Below are positions 14,788-24,196 of a stretch of 64,000 nt of DNA, one piece after another. This stretch comes from Bacteroidales bacterium (lineage in GTDB: Bacteria; Bacteroidota; Bacteroidia; Bacteroidales; Muribaculaceae). Position 1 is the first letter of the stretch; every line of letters starts with the position of its first letter. Under the pieces are notes generated by a model, which saw only the letters and a list, made by a program, of their open reading frames with translations, searched no databases and was not told where the DNA came from. The DNA is taken from NCBI GenBank assembly GCA_004557825.1, contig SFFL01000002.1, positions 1-64,000 on the forward strand, in the 5' to 3' direction. The position numbers and the translations under genes are program-made.

Positions 14788-15951
14788 GATATTCAGGGTA
14801 AGCTGCTCTACATTGTGCTGGTAGGGGTTTGCGCCGGAGTTCTGATTCCACTCGTAAGCGGCAAAACCGTTGGCGATGCAGCGACCGTGGTTATCGTTGG
14901 CATAGAAGTCAACCAGACCGGCCACACAGTGGTCGCGCACGTGACCCCATGTAGCGAGCACGAGCGAGTTGGTCTTCACCTCGAAGTTGCGGATTACGTC
15001 GCGCTCCGATCCCTTGCCGTAGATGTTGCAGTCCCACATACAGTTGTGGTCTTCACGCTGGCCGGGGCCGATGAGCGGCAGGTTGAGGTAGCCGTAGTTG
15101 TTGGGATCCTCGAAGGTCAGGCCCTTGTAGATAGCGTGGGCAGTGCGGTCGTAGTAACCCTGGTCGCCGCCATCCTTGAAGTCAACACCGAGGTAGGGGT
15201 TGATTACCCAAACGTCTGTGCCGGAGCCGCCCTGTCCGTTGCCGAACAGTGTGGGAGCCATATCATCGGGCACGAAGCCCAGAGGAGCGGTGAGCTGGGT
15301 GGCCATATTGGCCAGGTAGAGCGAACCGCCGTTGCGGGAATACTCGCGCAGAGCTGCGATGGTAGCGTCATCGGCAAGTCCGTCGGGCAGATTCTGCCAG
15401 CCTACGGGAAGACCTACACGGTCAACCTCAATCCAGAGCACCGAAGTGATTTCGGGGTCGAGAGTAGCCAGGTCGGCGATTTTCACGAATTCGCCGTTCT
15501 GCTGCTTGGCAAACCACTGAGCGGCGGCCACCTCATCATCGTCGGGAAGATTGGCGGGAGCGTCGGCCAAAAGCAAGTAAGCCATCTTGGTCTCTACATA
15601 GGGCACAGTCACCTGCACGGAGGTACCTTCAGATACATATCCGCCTTCGTAAGCCACCTTTACGGTGAACACCAGCGGCTCGTCGGTGGGCTGACCCTTG
15701 AGGGTGCAGGTAGTGGTGCCGGCGGGATAGGTGGTGGGAGTGCCGGCGTTGCGGCTCACGAGCACACCGGTGATGCCGGCCTGCGAGGGGAGCTGCCAGT
15801 TGAGAGTTACCGAGCGGCCCTTCACCGTGGCGGTAACGTTTGAGGCAAGCGCCAGATCGGGCACTTCGGGAGCCCCTTTGGGGTCGAAGTCGCCGCACGA
15901 TGTGAGCAGCGCCACCATCATTATCATTATGTATGATGCTAACTTTTTCAT
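14770..15951 (-). CDS. DUF4960 surface lipoprotein (SusE-position fructan-binding protein)
   Basis: 393 residues. The lipoprotein signal MKKLASYIMIMMVALLTSC places the lipid-modified Cys at residue 19. The acidic DFDPKG next to it resembles the surface-export signal of Bacteroides lipoproteins. A fibronectin type III-like domain follows (about 35-115: SVTLNWQLPSQAGITGVLVSR). A DUF4960 domain then runs to the end (VLWIEVDR, LANMATQLTAPLG, REDHNCMWDCN, LATWGHVRDH, IANGFAAYEW). By position after susC and susD it corresponds to BT1761 of the B. thetaiotaomicron levan locus. It should bind fructan on the outer membrane. Its 3' end is repeated three times downstream. Confidence 0.85.
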   Translation of the reverse strand: MKKLASYIMIMMVALLTSCGDFDPKGAPEVPDLALASNVTATVKGRSVTLNWQLPSQAGITGVLVSRNAGTPTTYPAGTTTCTLKGQPTDEPLVFTVKVAYEGGYVSEGTSVQVTVPYVETKMAYLLLADAPANLPDDDEVAAAQWFAKQQNGEFVKIADLATLDPEITSVLWIEVDRVGLPVGWQNLPDGLADDATIAALREYSRNGGSLYLANMATQLTAPLGFVPDDMAPTLFGNGQGGSGTDVWVINPYLGVDFKDGGDQGYYDRTAHAIYKGLTFEDPNNYGYLNLPLIGPGQREDHNCMWDCNIYGKGSERDVIRNFEVKTNSLVLATWGHVRDHCVAGLVDFYANDNHGRCIANGFAAYEWNQNSGANPYQHNVEQLTLNILNYLK

Positions 15952-15976
15952 TTTTCAAGAAAATTTAAGGCGGGAA

Positions 15977-17653
15977 TTACTTGTAGAGGTCGCCTGCGTT
16001 GTCGACCTGGTTGAGAGGAATGGGGAAGTAGATTTCGTCGGCCGAGAGATGTGCGCCGTCGTAGTAAGGATGTACTTTTTTCTCCGACTCATAGTAGGCG
16101 TTGACAGTCTCTACGACATTGCCCCAGCGCACGAGGTCGAACCAGCGGTGGCCTTCCATAGCAAGCTCGATGCGGCGCTCCATGCGCACGGCGGCGCGGG
16201 CATACTGCTGATTCCAGCCCGATGCGGGATACTCTTTGCAGAGGTATGTGGCCAGCGAGGGATTGCAGTCGACAGGAGTATAGGAAGCGTCGACCGAATT
16301 GGCGGCACGACGGCGGATCTGGTTGATCAGGTCGCGGGCTTCGTCGAGGTTCTTGTTCTGCTCGATGAGGGCTTCGGCCTTCATCAGCATCACGTCGGCG
16401 TAGCGGATCAGGCTCCAGTTGAGCGAAGATGCGCCCCAGGGCACGATGCCCGGCTTGCAGTAAGGCGATTCGGGAGCGGTATAGGGCTTCTTGCCGGAGT
16501 ACTGGCCGTAAAGCTCGAGGTTGCGGCACCAGTTCTCGTTGTAGGTGTGGCCGCGCCAGGGCATACCGATACGGCCCAGAGTGAAGTCGAGACGTGGGTC
16601 TACGTTGCCGGGATAGTCGGCGCCGTCGACATCCTCATCGTTGAAGGTGCCGTCGAGGAAAGGCAGACCGTTGGCGTCGGTGCGGAAGGCATTGACGAGG
16701 TTCTGCGATGCCAGATAGAAGTCGTCGCCGTTGCCGTAGAGATTGCCTTCCGACCAGGTGCAGTTCAGACAGTTGTTGAAGTTATACTGGTCGGGCGAGT
16801 TGGCACCGGAGAACTGGATGGCCATAACCGATTCGTACATATTGTTGTACTCGGGCTTCGACATATCCAGGAAGTTGGGATACAGCTCATACTGGTTCGA
16901 GTCGATCACATATCCTGCATACTTCTCAGCTTCGGCCCAGTCGGAGATGAAGAGGTCGACGCGAGCCAGGATAGCGGCAGCCACATAGCGGTTGAAGCGG
17001 CCAACCTGTGCCTGCTTCTCGGGCAGAGCGGTGTAGGCATTGCGGAGATCCTGACGGATGAACTCGATAATCTGGTCGCGGGTGTACTGGTCGGCGCGGC
17101 AGCTCGAGGGATCCACCACTGTTTCGTCGAAGTAGGGGAACTTGGCGAAGATGCGATACATATCGAAGTAGTAGTATGCGCGGAGGGTCTTCATCTCGGC
17201 GATCATCGAGGTCTTTTCGGCATCGGAGATGGAGGAAGAGTTGGCGATAGCCTTGATGGCGGTGTTGCAGCGCGAGATGGAATAGTAGTTGTTGCGCCAC
17301 TTGAAGTTGGCCACATCATTGTCGCTCTGCACGTTGCCGATTTCGAGCTGGTGCATGTAGCTTTCCATAGTCACACCGTCGCCACCCTTGAGGGCATCGT
17401 CGCTACGGACGTCGAACACCCAGTTGTTGATCGGGCCGGCAAACGATTCGTTGTTGCCGAAGAAGTGGCACAGCAGGGTGGCGTAAGCCGAGGTAAGCAT
17501 ATCCACGGCCTCATCCTCACCGATTTGCTCATCGGTAAAGCTACCCTGGGGCACAGTGTCGAGCAGATCGGAGCAGGCAGTCGACACCGCAGCCATGGAG
17601 CATACTGCTCCTGCGCAGAGAAGATTTCTTATAATTATATTCAGATTTTTCAT
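15977..17653 (-). CDS. SusD-family outer-membrane lipoprotein
   Basis: 558 residues. The signal peptide ends in the lipobox STAC (Cys 27). SusD/RagB helical-repeat regions follow: DEAVDMLTSAYATLL, RAYYYFDMYRIFAKFPY, and the C-terminal RMERRIELAMEGHRWFDLVRWG. SusD proteins cap the SusC barrel and hand over oligosaccharides. Two features tie it to the locus: it directly follows susC (18 bp) and precedes the DUF4960 lipoprotein gene (25 bp). The ligand is inferred to be fructan from the GH32 and fructokinase neighbours. Confidence 0.95.
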   Translation of the reverse strand: MKNLNIIIRNLLCAGAVCSMAAVSTACSDLLDTVPQGSFTDEQIGEDEAVDMLTSAYATLLCHFFGNNESFAGPINNWVFDVRSDDALKGGDGVTMESYMHQLEIGNVQSDNDVANFKWRNNYYSISRCNTAIKAIANSSSISDAEKTSMIAEMKTLRAYYYFDMYRIFAKFPYFDETVVDPSSCRADQYTRDQIIEFIRQDLRNAYTALPEKQAQVGRFNRYVAAAILARVDLFISDWAEAEKYAGYVIDSNQYELYPNFLDMSKPEYNNMYESVMAIQFSGANSPDQYNFNNCLNCTWSEGNLYGNGDDFYLASQNLVNAFRTDANGLPFLDGTFNDEDVDGADYPGNVDPRLDFTLGRIGMPWRGHTYNENWCRNLELYGQYSGKKPYTAPESPYCKPGIVPWGASSLNWSLIRYADVMLMKAEALIEQNKNLDEARDLINQIRRRAANSVDASYTPVDCNPSLATYLCKEYPASGWNQQYARAAVRMERRIELAMEGHRWFDLVRWGNVVETVNAYYESEKKVHPYYDGAHLSADEIYFPIPLNQVDNAGDLYK

Positions 17654-17671
17654 CGTTGTAGATTTTCTGGA

Positions 17672-20600
17672 TTAGAACTGGAGGTTGAGACCGAAGGTGA
17701 ATGTGCGGGGGCGGGGATAAGCACCGTTGTCGATGCGTGCGCCATATTCACCGGGGAGAAGTTCGGGATCGAGGCCCTTATATTTGGTCATTGTGAACAC
17801 ATTCTCTACCTGGCCGTAAACTTCGAGGTTGCGGCAGCCGATTTTGCTGATCAGGCCTTTGGGCAGCGAATAGGAGAGCTTGAGATATTTCATCTTCATG
17901 AACGAACCGTTCTCTACATAGTAGCTCGAGAAGCGGGCTTCGTTGTTGTCGTCGGTGAGGCTTACGGCGGGGATATCGCTGGTGGGGTTGGAGGGAGTCC
18001 AGGCATTCACGATATCAACCGAGCGGTTGGTCGACAGGTTGCTGTAGGCCATCGAGTAGAGCTGGCGCTTCATATGGTTTATGATGTCGAAGCCGAAGTC
18101 GCCGGCGAAGAACATATCCAGGGTGAAGGCTTTGTATTTCAGAGCCAGGTTCAGGCCCATCGAGAGCGACGGGTTGGGGTCGCCGATGATGCAGCGGTCG
18201 TCGTCGTTGATGGTGCCGTCGCCGTTAAGGTCGCGGTATTTCAGACGGCCGGGAGCGGCGCCCTGCTGCTGTGCGTGGTTGGCCACTTCCACTTCGTTCT
18301 GGAAGATGCCGTCGCATACATAGCCCCAGTATACGCCCATTGCCTCGCCGGGAATCAGACGGGTGTCGCCACCGATGAATTTCTGACGGCTGTTGAGTGT
18401 CACCAGTTCATTCTTATACTGCGAGAGGTTAAGAGAGCCTGACCAGGAGAAGTCGCCGTACTGCGGTGAGATGTAGCTCAGCTGGATTTCCCAACCGTGG
18501 TTCTTCATATCGCCGGTGTTGAGCCATACGGCAGCGTTGGCACCTGCCACGTCGAGGGCGGGCGGGATGGTGAGCATATCCTTGGTCTTCTTGATGTAGT
18601 AGTCGGCAGAAAGGTTGAGTGCGCCGCCGAAGAACTGCATATCCAAACCGATGTTGTTCTGGGTTGTGGTCTCCCATTTCAGCTCGGGGTTGCCGGTAGA
18701 TGCCAGTGTGATACCCGACACGGTCTTGTCGTTGGTGCCGTTGATATCGTAAGCACCGTTGCCAGTGTTGAGGATATAAGTGGAGAAGGCGGGATAGAGC
18801 GAGGGAATGTTGGCGTTACCGTTCTGGCCCCAGCTGTAGCGGATCTTCAGGTCGGAGAGCACATTGTTCTGCGGGAAGAAGGCTTCCTTGGTGGGACGCC
18901 ATGCCAGCGAGAATGCGGGGAACACACCTGCGCGGTGGTCTTTGTGGAAGCGCGAGTTGGAGTCGCGGCGGATGGTGAACGATGCCAGGTAGCGGTCGTC
19001 GTAGTTATAGTCGGCTTTGCCGAAGATCGAGAATACCGACCACTGGGTCTTGCCGCCGCCGGCGTTCTGCTGACCTGTACCGGCGCCTACCTGCATATAG
19101 TCGGCGTCCTCAAAGGCGAAGTCCTGACGCGAACCGTTCAGGTCCTTGAAGGTGTAGCCGATGGCTTCAGTACCGAAGAGCACGTTGATGTGGTGGCGTT
19201 CGTTGAAGGTCTTCACATAGTTGGCGGTGTTGGTCCAGGTCCAGGTGTCGCCCTGACCGTAGGCCGAGCTTACGGAGTTAACGTCGGAGGGAACGGTCTT
19301 GCGGTTGAGCGAGCGAGAGAAGTACTGGCTGTGCTCGATACCGATGTTGGTCTTGAGGGTGAGGCCGTCGATGGGCTTCACTGCCAGGTAAGCGTTGCCG
19401 AGGATACGCCAGGAGGATTCATCGTTGTCGCTGGCGTTTTCGATCAGCTGCACGGGGTTGGCAAGGTCGGAAGCGATAAGCTGGATGGGGAGCGACCAGT
19501 CGCCGTTAAGACCCTTCACGGGAAGTGCGGGGTGCTGGCTCATAGCGGTGTAGGGAATACCGCGGTCGCCCGAAACACCTACGCCGCGGTTCGACCAGCG
19601 GGCTACCAACAGGTTCTCACCCACGGTGATGTACTTGTTGAAGTCGTAGTGCGAGTTCACACGGGCCGAGTAGCGTTCGTAGAAAGTATCCTTGATGTTA
19701 CCGTTCTGGTTGATGTAGTTCAGCGAGAACAGAACAGAGGATTTTTCATTGCTGTTGGAGATGGATGCGGTGACATTGTTGGTCCAGGCTGTGCGGTAAA
19801 CCTCATCCTGCCAGTCGGTGTTGGTGGTGGGATAGTTGGGGTTGCCGGCCACGTAGGGCTGGAGCACGGGCACTTCGCCATTGCCGTAAAGCACGTGCGA
19901 GGGCTTGATGCCGGCGTTGCGCGATGCCTGCCAATAAACCTGGCCCCACTGCTGGGCGTCGAGCATCTCATAGCGCTTGGCGATTGTCTGGGCCGATGCG
20001 GCATAGTTCACATTGATGCTCATACGGTCGCCCTTGCCCTGCTTGGTGGTGATGATGACAACACCATTGGCGGCACGCGAACCGTAGATAGATGCGGAGG
20101 CGGCATCCTTCAGCACCTGCATCGACTCGATGTCGGCCGGGTTGAAGCAGTTGATGTTGTCGGTGGGCACACCGTCGATGATGTAGAGAGGATCATTGGA
20201 GGAATTGGCGGTCGACATACCACGCACGCGGATAGAGCCTGTACCACCGGGGGCGGCATCGGGCACCACATTCACGCCGGGGAGCTTGCCTGCCAGCGAA
20301 TTCATAATGTTACCTGAGTTTTCGCTCAACGGCTCCTTCATATTCATCACCGATACGGCGCCGGTGAGGTCGGCCTTGCGCTGGGTGGTGTAACCTACCA
20401 CTACAACCTCATCGAGAGAATTGGAGTTTTCGTTGAGAACTACTTTCACCGAGGGCTCGGCCTTTACCACTACCGGATCGTATCCGATATAAGATACCTG
20501 AAGGTCGGCTCCGCGGGGAGCTTTGAATGTGAAATTGCCGTCGATGTCGGTTGACGTGCCGACATTTGTCGACGGACAGCGCACTGTGGCTCCGATTAAC

Positions 20601-20710
20601 GGCTCGCCATCAGTACCCGAGAGCACAGTACCGCTTACGGTAATCTCCTGTGCCTGCGCAACAACTGCAAATAGGAAAAGCAGAAGGGCGCTTAGGAAAG
20701 CTTTTTTCAT
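17672..20710 (-). CDS. SusC-family TonB-dependent outer-membrane transporter
   Basis: 1012 residues from the ATG at 20710, which gives the signal MKKAFLSALLLFLFAVVAQA. An earlier ATG at 20746 adds 12 residues ahead of it. An N-terminal carboxypeptidase-regulatory-like domain (ITVSGTVLSGTDGEPLIGATV) precedes the TonB-box region (SLDEVVVVGY) and the plug domain (VRGMSTANSSNDPLYIIDGVP). A long beta-barrel ends in an aromatic residue (FGLNLQF). It imports fructo-oligosaccharides using TonB energy. It is the first gene of the susC-susD-DUF4960 operon. A TAAATTTG motif lies on the minus strand just upstream. Confidence 0.95.
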   Translation of the reverse strand: MKKAFLSALLLFLFAVVAQAQEITVSGTVLSGTDGEPLIGATVRCPSTNVGTSTDIDGNFTFKAPRGADLQVSYIGYDPVVVKAEPSVKVVLNENSNSLDEVVVVGYTTQRKADLTGAVSVMNMKEPLSENSGNIMNSLAGKLPGVNVVPDAAPGGTGSIRVRGMSTANSSNDPLYIIDGVPTDNINCFNPADIESMQVLKDAASASIYGSRAANGVVIITTKQGKGDRMSINVNYAASAQTIAKRYEMLDAQQWGQVYWQASRNAGIKPSHVLYGNGEVPVLQPYVAGNPNYPTTNTDWQDEVYRTAWTNNVTASISNSNEKSSVLFSLNYINQNGNIKDTFYERYSARVNSHYDFNKYITVGENLLVARWSNRGVGVSGDRGIPYTAMSQHPALPVKGLNGDWSLPIQLIASDLANPVQLIENASDNDESSWRILGNAYLAVKPIDGLTLKTNIGIEHSQYFSRSLNRKTVPSDVNSVSSAYGQGDTWTWTNTANYVKTFNERHHINVLFGTEAIGYTFKDLNGSRQDFAFEDADYMQVGAGTGQQNAGGGKTQWSVFSIFGKADYNYDDRYLASFTIRRDSNSRFHKDHRAGVFPAFSLAWRPTKEAFFPQNNVLSDLKIRYSWGQNGNANIPSLYPAFSTYILNTGNGAYDINGTNDKTVSGITLASTGNPELKWETTTQNNIGLDMQFFGGALNLSADYYIKKTKDMLTIPPALDVAGANAAVWLNTGDMKNHGWEIQLSYISPQYGDFSWSGSLNLSQYKNELVTLNSRQKFIGGDTRLIPGEAMGVYWGYVCDGIFQNEVEVANHAQQQGAAPGRLKYRDLNGDGTINDDDRCIIGDPNPSLSMGLNLALKYKAFTLDMFFAGDFGFDIINHMKRQLYSMAYSNLSTNRSVDIVNAWTPSNPTSDIPAVSLTDDNNEARFSSYYVENGSFMKMKYLKLSYSLPKGLISKIGCRNLEVYGQVENVFTMTKYKGLDPELLPGEYGARIDNGAYPRPRTFTFGLNLQF

Positions 20711-20743
20711 GTGTATGATAGATATTTGGGTTATATTTCCGCG

Positions 20744-20751
20744 CAAATTTA
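20744..20751 (-). promoter_or_regulatory. TAnnTTTG motif before susC
   Basis: On the minus strand TAAATTTG lies about 34 bp before the chosen susC ATG. No clear -33 box was seen. The alternative ATG at 20746 lies inside this motif, which supports the start at 20710. Confidence 0.5.
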
Positions 20752-20915
20752 ATTCCTATTATCAGGGCCGCATATAATTTTTATCGCATGAAATATAAGA
20801 ATTTCTGAAATGCAGAAAATTTCACATTTTTTGCAGAATTTTTATCAGAATTCTCTTTCCAGCGCTCTCTCGCGCCGCTTTTTTCATATTTTTTCGCATC
20901 TCTCCCCCAGCGGGG

Positions 20916-20966
20916 GCGCTTTCCCGGCGAGGAAAGGCGCCGCGCCCTTCCTCGCCGGGAAAGCGC
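20916..20966. repeat. 19-bp perfect hairpin
   Basis: GCGCTTTCCCGGCGAGGAA (20916-20934) and its exact complement at 20948-20966 enclose a 13-nt GC-rich loop. It lies between the 3' end of the regulator gene and the susC promoter. It may terminate transcription from the regulator, but no T-run follows. The 381-bp gap contains nothing coding. Confidence 0.85.
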
Positions 20967-20974
20967 TGCCTCAT

Positions 20975-21019
20975 TTCGGGCATGCGCCCTCAACACAGTG
21001 CTGAGGGCGTATGCCCGAA
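20975..21019. repeat. Dispersed hairpin repeat, copy 1
   Basis: TTCGGGCATGCGCCCTCA and TGAGGGCGTATGCCCGAA form an 18-bp stem with one G-T pair and a 9-nt loop. A nearly identical element with the same flanking bases (CATTTCGGG and GAAGTAA) is at 31196-31240, about 10 kb away. Confidence 0.85.
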
Positions 21020-21091
21020 GTAATGCAGCCGCAAGCCGCCGCGGCCGGGCGAGCTATGGAGAAGCCGGGGCGCGAGCGCGCAGCGCGCCCA

Positions 21092-23947
21092 TTACGAGAG
21101 GTTCTCGCGGAGGGAGGTGGGGGTTTCATTGAAGGCTGTGCGGTAGCATTTGGTGAAATAGGCAGGCGAGGAGAAGCCTACCTCGTAGGCGATTTCGCTC
21201 ACGGTCTTGCGCGTGGTCAGCAGCAGATGGCGGGCGCGCTTGAGGCGGAGCTGGCGTATCAGCTCCACAGGCGTATAATTGGTGAGCGCCTTTATTTTGC
21301 GGTAGAATTGCGAATGGCCCAGTCCCATCTCCGAGGCAATCTCCTCGATGCTGAGGTTGGGGTTGGAGATATGCTCGCTGAATACCTCCAGGAATCGGGT
21401 GTAGAAGCAATCGTCAGGGTCGACATTCCCCACGGTAGCACCTGCAGCAAGCACCGGAGCGGCACCCTGGGGTTGATTGCCGCCGGCTGAAATGCCGCCA
21501 GCCAAAAAATTTCCGCCAGCCATAGGATTCCCTCCCGCAGAAGGCGCGCCGGTCACAGCTTTCCACACATCGGCTATGCGCTTGCGGTTCTCCAGCAGGC
21601 TGCGGCAGCGCGCACGGAGCACCTCGGCGCTGAAGGGCTTCGACAGATAACCGTCGGCACCGCTGTTGTAGCCGTCGGCGCGCTCTATGTCGCGGGCGCA
21701 GGCCGTGAGCAGAAGCACCGGGATATGCGAGGTCGACACCTCCTCCTTCACCCGCCGGCAAAGCTCCAGGCCATCCATTATCGGCATCATTATGTCGCAG
21801 ATAATCAGGTCGGGGGTCAGACGGGTGGCTTTAGCCAACCCCTCGCGACCGTCGGCGGCGTGGTGGATGTCGTAGCGACTACTCAGCAGTTGCTCTATGA
21901 GCACGCGCACATCCTCGTTGTCGTCGATTACCAGAACCATCGGGCGTTCGCCATCCAAAGCAGCAGTTTCCGATGTCGAGGCGGCATCCGGCTTCATCAC
22001 CGACTCCTTGTCGATGCGCTGAAGTTCGGAGCGCACATTCTCGCTGAGGATTGCAGGCTCGGGCGTGACGGCCTCCTCGTGGATATGCCGCACAGGGATA
22101 GTGACGGTGAAGGTGGACCCTTTGCCGATTTTGCTCTGCACCTCGATGGTGCCGCCGTGCAGCTCCACAAAGGCTTTCACAAGCGACAGCCCTATGCCCG
22201 AACCGTTGGGGCGCACCTTCTCCACCTGATAGAAGCGGTCGAAAATGCTCCCTATGTCGCTGTCGGCTATGCCTATACCGTTGTCGGAAAAACGGATTAC
22301 AAGGTTCTCCCCCTCCACGGCATACTCCACATTCACCCGGCCGTTATCGGGGGTGTATTTGATGGCGTTGGAGAGGATATTGAAGAACACCCGCTCCATC
22401 TTCTCGGGGTCGCAGGCGAGGGTCACCGGAGTGGAAGGCGCCTGCAGCGACAGGTGTATGTCGCGCCGGTGCGCCAGGTCGTCAAACGAGGCCACCCACT
22501 CTCTGGCGGCAGCGTTGAAGTCGATTTCCTGAAGATTCAGATGCAGCTTGCCGGTTTCAAACTTCCGGAAGTCAAGTATCTGATTGATAAGGCGGTGCAG
22601 GATGCGCACATTCTTGTCGGCCAGCCGGGCGAGCACCCTCTGGTCGGAGGTGAGGTTGGAGGCCTCGGCAAGCTGATGCACCGGCTCCTCGATAAGTGTG
22701 AGCGGCGTGCGCAGGTCGTGCGACGCATTGGTGTAAAAGGCTAATTTGGAATTGACGGCCTCCTGCAGGGCGGCATTCAGACACTTCTGCTCCTGCCCCT
22801 GTTCCTCGAGCTTGCGGTTCTGCTCCAACAGGATGGCCTGGTGGCGGCGATGCTGCCAGTAGCTTCTGATAATCAGGAAGGTAATCACAATCAGAAGCAC
22901 CACCACAGCTAACAGCGCATAAAGCAGCAGCGTCTGCGTGGAGTATTTCTCGAGATAGTTGTCCACCCGGGCTTTCAGGGCCTTCATCTTCTCGGTCTCC
23001 ACCTGCAGCGAGGAATTCTGATTCAGCAGAATGTCGGCATTGGAGATGTCGACGGCGCTCGACAGCGGCAGGCTGGTCTCGCGTTCGAATGGCTCCCCTT
23101 TCACAATGGCCAGCGCCGTCTGCAGCAGCCGGTGCCCCTCGGTGGGGTAGATAAATGTGGCGTCGATTACCGAATCAGCCACGGCGCGGATACCGATCTC
23201 CGGCGCCCCGTCGATACCTATTATATATATCTTCCTTCCCAGCCGACGGGCCACCTCAGAGGCGCCGATGGCCATACGGTCGTTGTGGGCATAAATCAGA
23301 TTGGCCTCCGGATGAAGCCGCAGCAGCGAGTCGGCCACACGCACGGCGTCGCTCTGATTCCAGTCGGCATGGCCGCTCCCTACAATCACCCCACCTCCGG
23401 CAAGCAGCTCTTTCGAGAACCCTTCGTGGCGGTCGCGGGCAGGTGTTGACCCTTTTAGTCCGAGCAATTCTATCGCACGAATCTGCCCGGCATCCCCGCC
23501 GTGACGGCTGTGCGCTATGGCATAGCGGGCGGCATCGCGCCCGATGCGCACATTGTCGGTGGCGATGTGCGCCGTGTAGCTGTCGTCGGTGATGTCGCGG
23601 TCGAATACCACCACCGGTATACCTTTTTTATATACTTCGCGGATGACGGGCGTAATGGCCTCGGCCTCATTGGGCGCGGCCAGGATGATGTCGAATCCGT
23701 TGTCGGCGAAATAGCGGATATCCTCGATCTGCTTTTGGTTTTTATCCATTCCCGACCGGATTTCCACCTCCACATCTTCGTGAAGCATAGCCTCGCGCAT
23801 CACCTCATCGTTCATCTTCGAGCGCCAGTCGTCGCTTGAGCACTGCGATATGCCTATGCGGTATTTCTTCTCGTGGCTGCAGGAGGGCAGCAGAGCGCCT
23901 GTCAGCACGGCAAGCAGTATGGCGAGAAAAAGTGAATGGCGGTTCAT
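21092..23947 (-). CDS. Hybrid two-component sensor/regulator (fructan locus, BT1754-like)
   Basis: 951 residues in one chain. A lipoprotein-like or signal N terminus is followed by a periplasmic LacI/ribose-binding-type sensor (about 30-310: YRIGISQCSSDDW, IPVVVFDRDITDD, GIDGAPEIG). A transmembrane helix lies at about 337-358. The histidine kinase has the phospho-His in ASHDLRTPLTL (about 408), the N box ILSNAIKYTPDN, and GIGIADS/GSGIGLSLV. The receiver domain has phospho-Asp in LIICDIMMP (about 715). The AraC-type helix-turn-helix occupies about 850-950. A repeated AGGN linker separates receiver and HTH. The sensor type matches BT1754, which binds fructose directly. It probably activates the adjacent susC operon and GH32 genes. 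Confidence 0.93.
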   Translation of the reverse strand: MNRHSLFLAILLAVLTGALLPSCSHEKKYRIGISQCSSDDWRSKMNDEVMREAMLHEDVEVEIRSGMDKNQKQIEDIRYFADNGFDIILAAPNEAEAITPVIREVYKKGIPVVVFDRDITDDSYTAHIATDNVRIGRDAARYAIAHSRHGGDAGQIRAIELLGLKGSTPARDRHEGFSKELLAGGGVIVGSGHADWNQSDAVRVADSLLRLHPEANLIYAHNDRMAIGASEVARRLGRKIYIIGIDGAPEIGIRAVADSVIDATFIYPTEGHRLLQTALAIVKGEPFERETSLPLSSAVDISNADILLNQNSSLQVETEKMKALKARVDNYLEKYSTQTLLLYALLAVVVLLIVITFLIIRSYWQHRRHQAILLEQNRKLEEQGQEQKCLNAALQEAVNSKLAFYTNASHDLRTPLTLIEEPVHQLAEASNLTSDQRVLARLADKNVRILHRLINQILDFRKFETGKLHLNLQEIDFNAAAREWVASFDDLAHRRDIHLSLQAPSTPVTLACDPEKMERVFFNILSNAIKYTPDNGRVNVEYAVEGENLVIRFSDNGIGIADSDIGSIFDRFYQVEKVRPNGSGIGLSLVKAFVELHGGTIEVQSKIGKGSTFTVTIPVRHIHEEAVTPEPAILSENVRSELQRIDKESVMKPDAASTSETAALDGERPMVLVIDDNEDVRVLIEQLLSSRYDIHHAADGREGLAKATRLTPDLIICDIMMPIMDGLELCRRVKEEVSTSHIPVLLLTACARDIERADGYNSGADGYLSKPFSAEVLRARCRSLLENRKRIADVWKAVTGAPSAGGNPMAGGNFLAGGISAGGNQPQGAAPVLAAGATVGNVDPDDCFYTRFLEVFSEHISNPNLSIEEIASEMGLGHSQFYRKIKALTNYTPVELIRQLRLKRARHLLLTTRKTVSEIAYEVGFSSPAYFTKCYRTAFNETPTSLRENLS

Positions 23948-24044
23948 ACGGTATGGATGTTAGGGTCAGTAAAGATTAAGGTATAACAGATAAGTGCCGG
24001 CAGATTGCTTTATGTAATTCCCATTGTAAAAAGCGGCGATATTG

Positions 24045-24052
24045 CAAAGGTA
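24045..24052 (-). promoter_or_regulatory. TAnnTTTG motif before the regulator gene
   Basis: On the minus strand TACCTTTG lies about 98 bp before the regulator ATG. It is arranged back to back with the plus-strand motif at 24159-24166 in the 249-bp divergent gap. Confidence 0.5.
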
Positions 24053-24158
24053 TTGATTCCCTTTAAAATTTTACCACATTAAATGCGAAAATTTCAGCGT
24101 TGTAGAAATATTCACACAATTTGCTGAATTTTTTATATACTCTCCACATCTAATATAG

Positions 24159-24166
24159 TAGCTTTG
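24159..24166 (+). promoter_or_regulatory. TAnnTTTG motif before the GH32 operon
   Basis: TAGCTTTG lies 30 bp before the ATG at 24197 and would give a leader of roughly 20-25 nt. No good -33 box was found, which is common for activator-dependent promoters in these loci. Confidence 0.5.
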
Positions 24167-24196
24167 TGGTGCAAATTCAGAAAAATCCCAATACCT

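Noticed and set aside
15731..20317. Very long plus-strand open frames opposite susD and susC
   Set aside because: Antisense shadows rich in Val, Gly and His with no domain; susC and susD are unmistakable on the minus strand.
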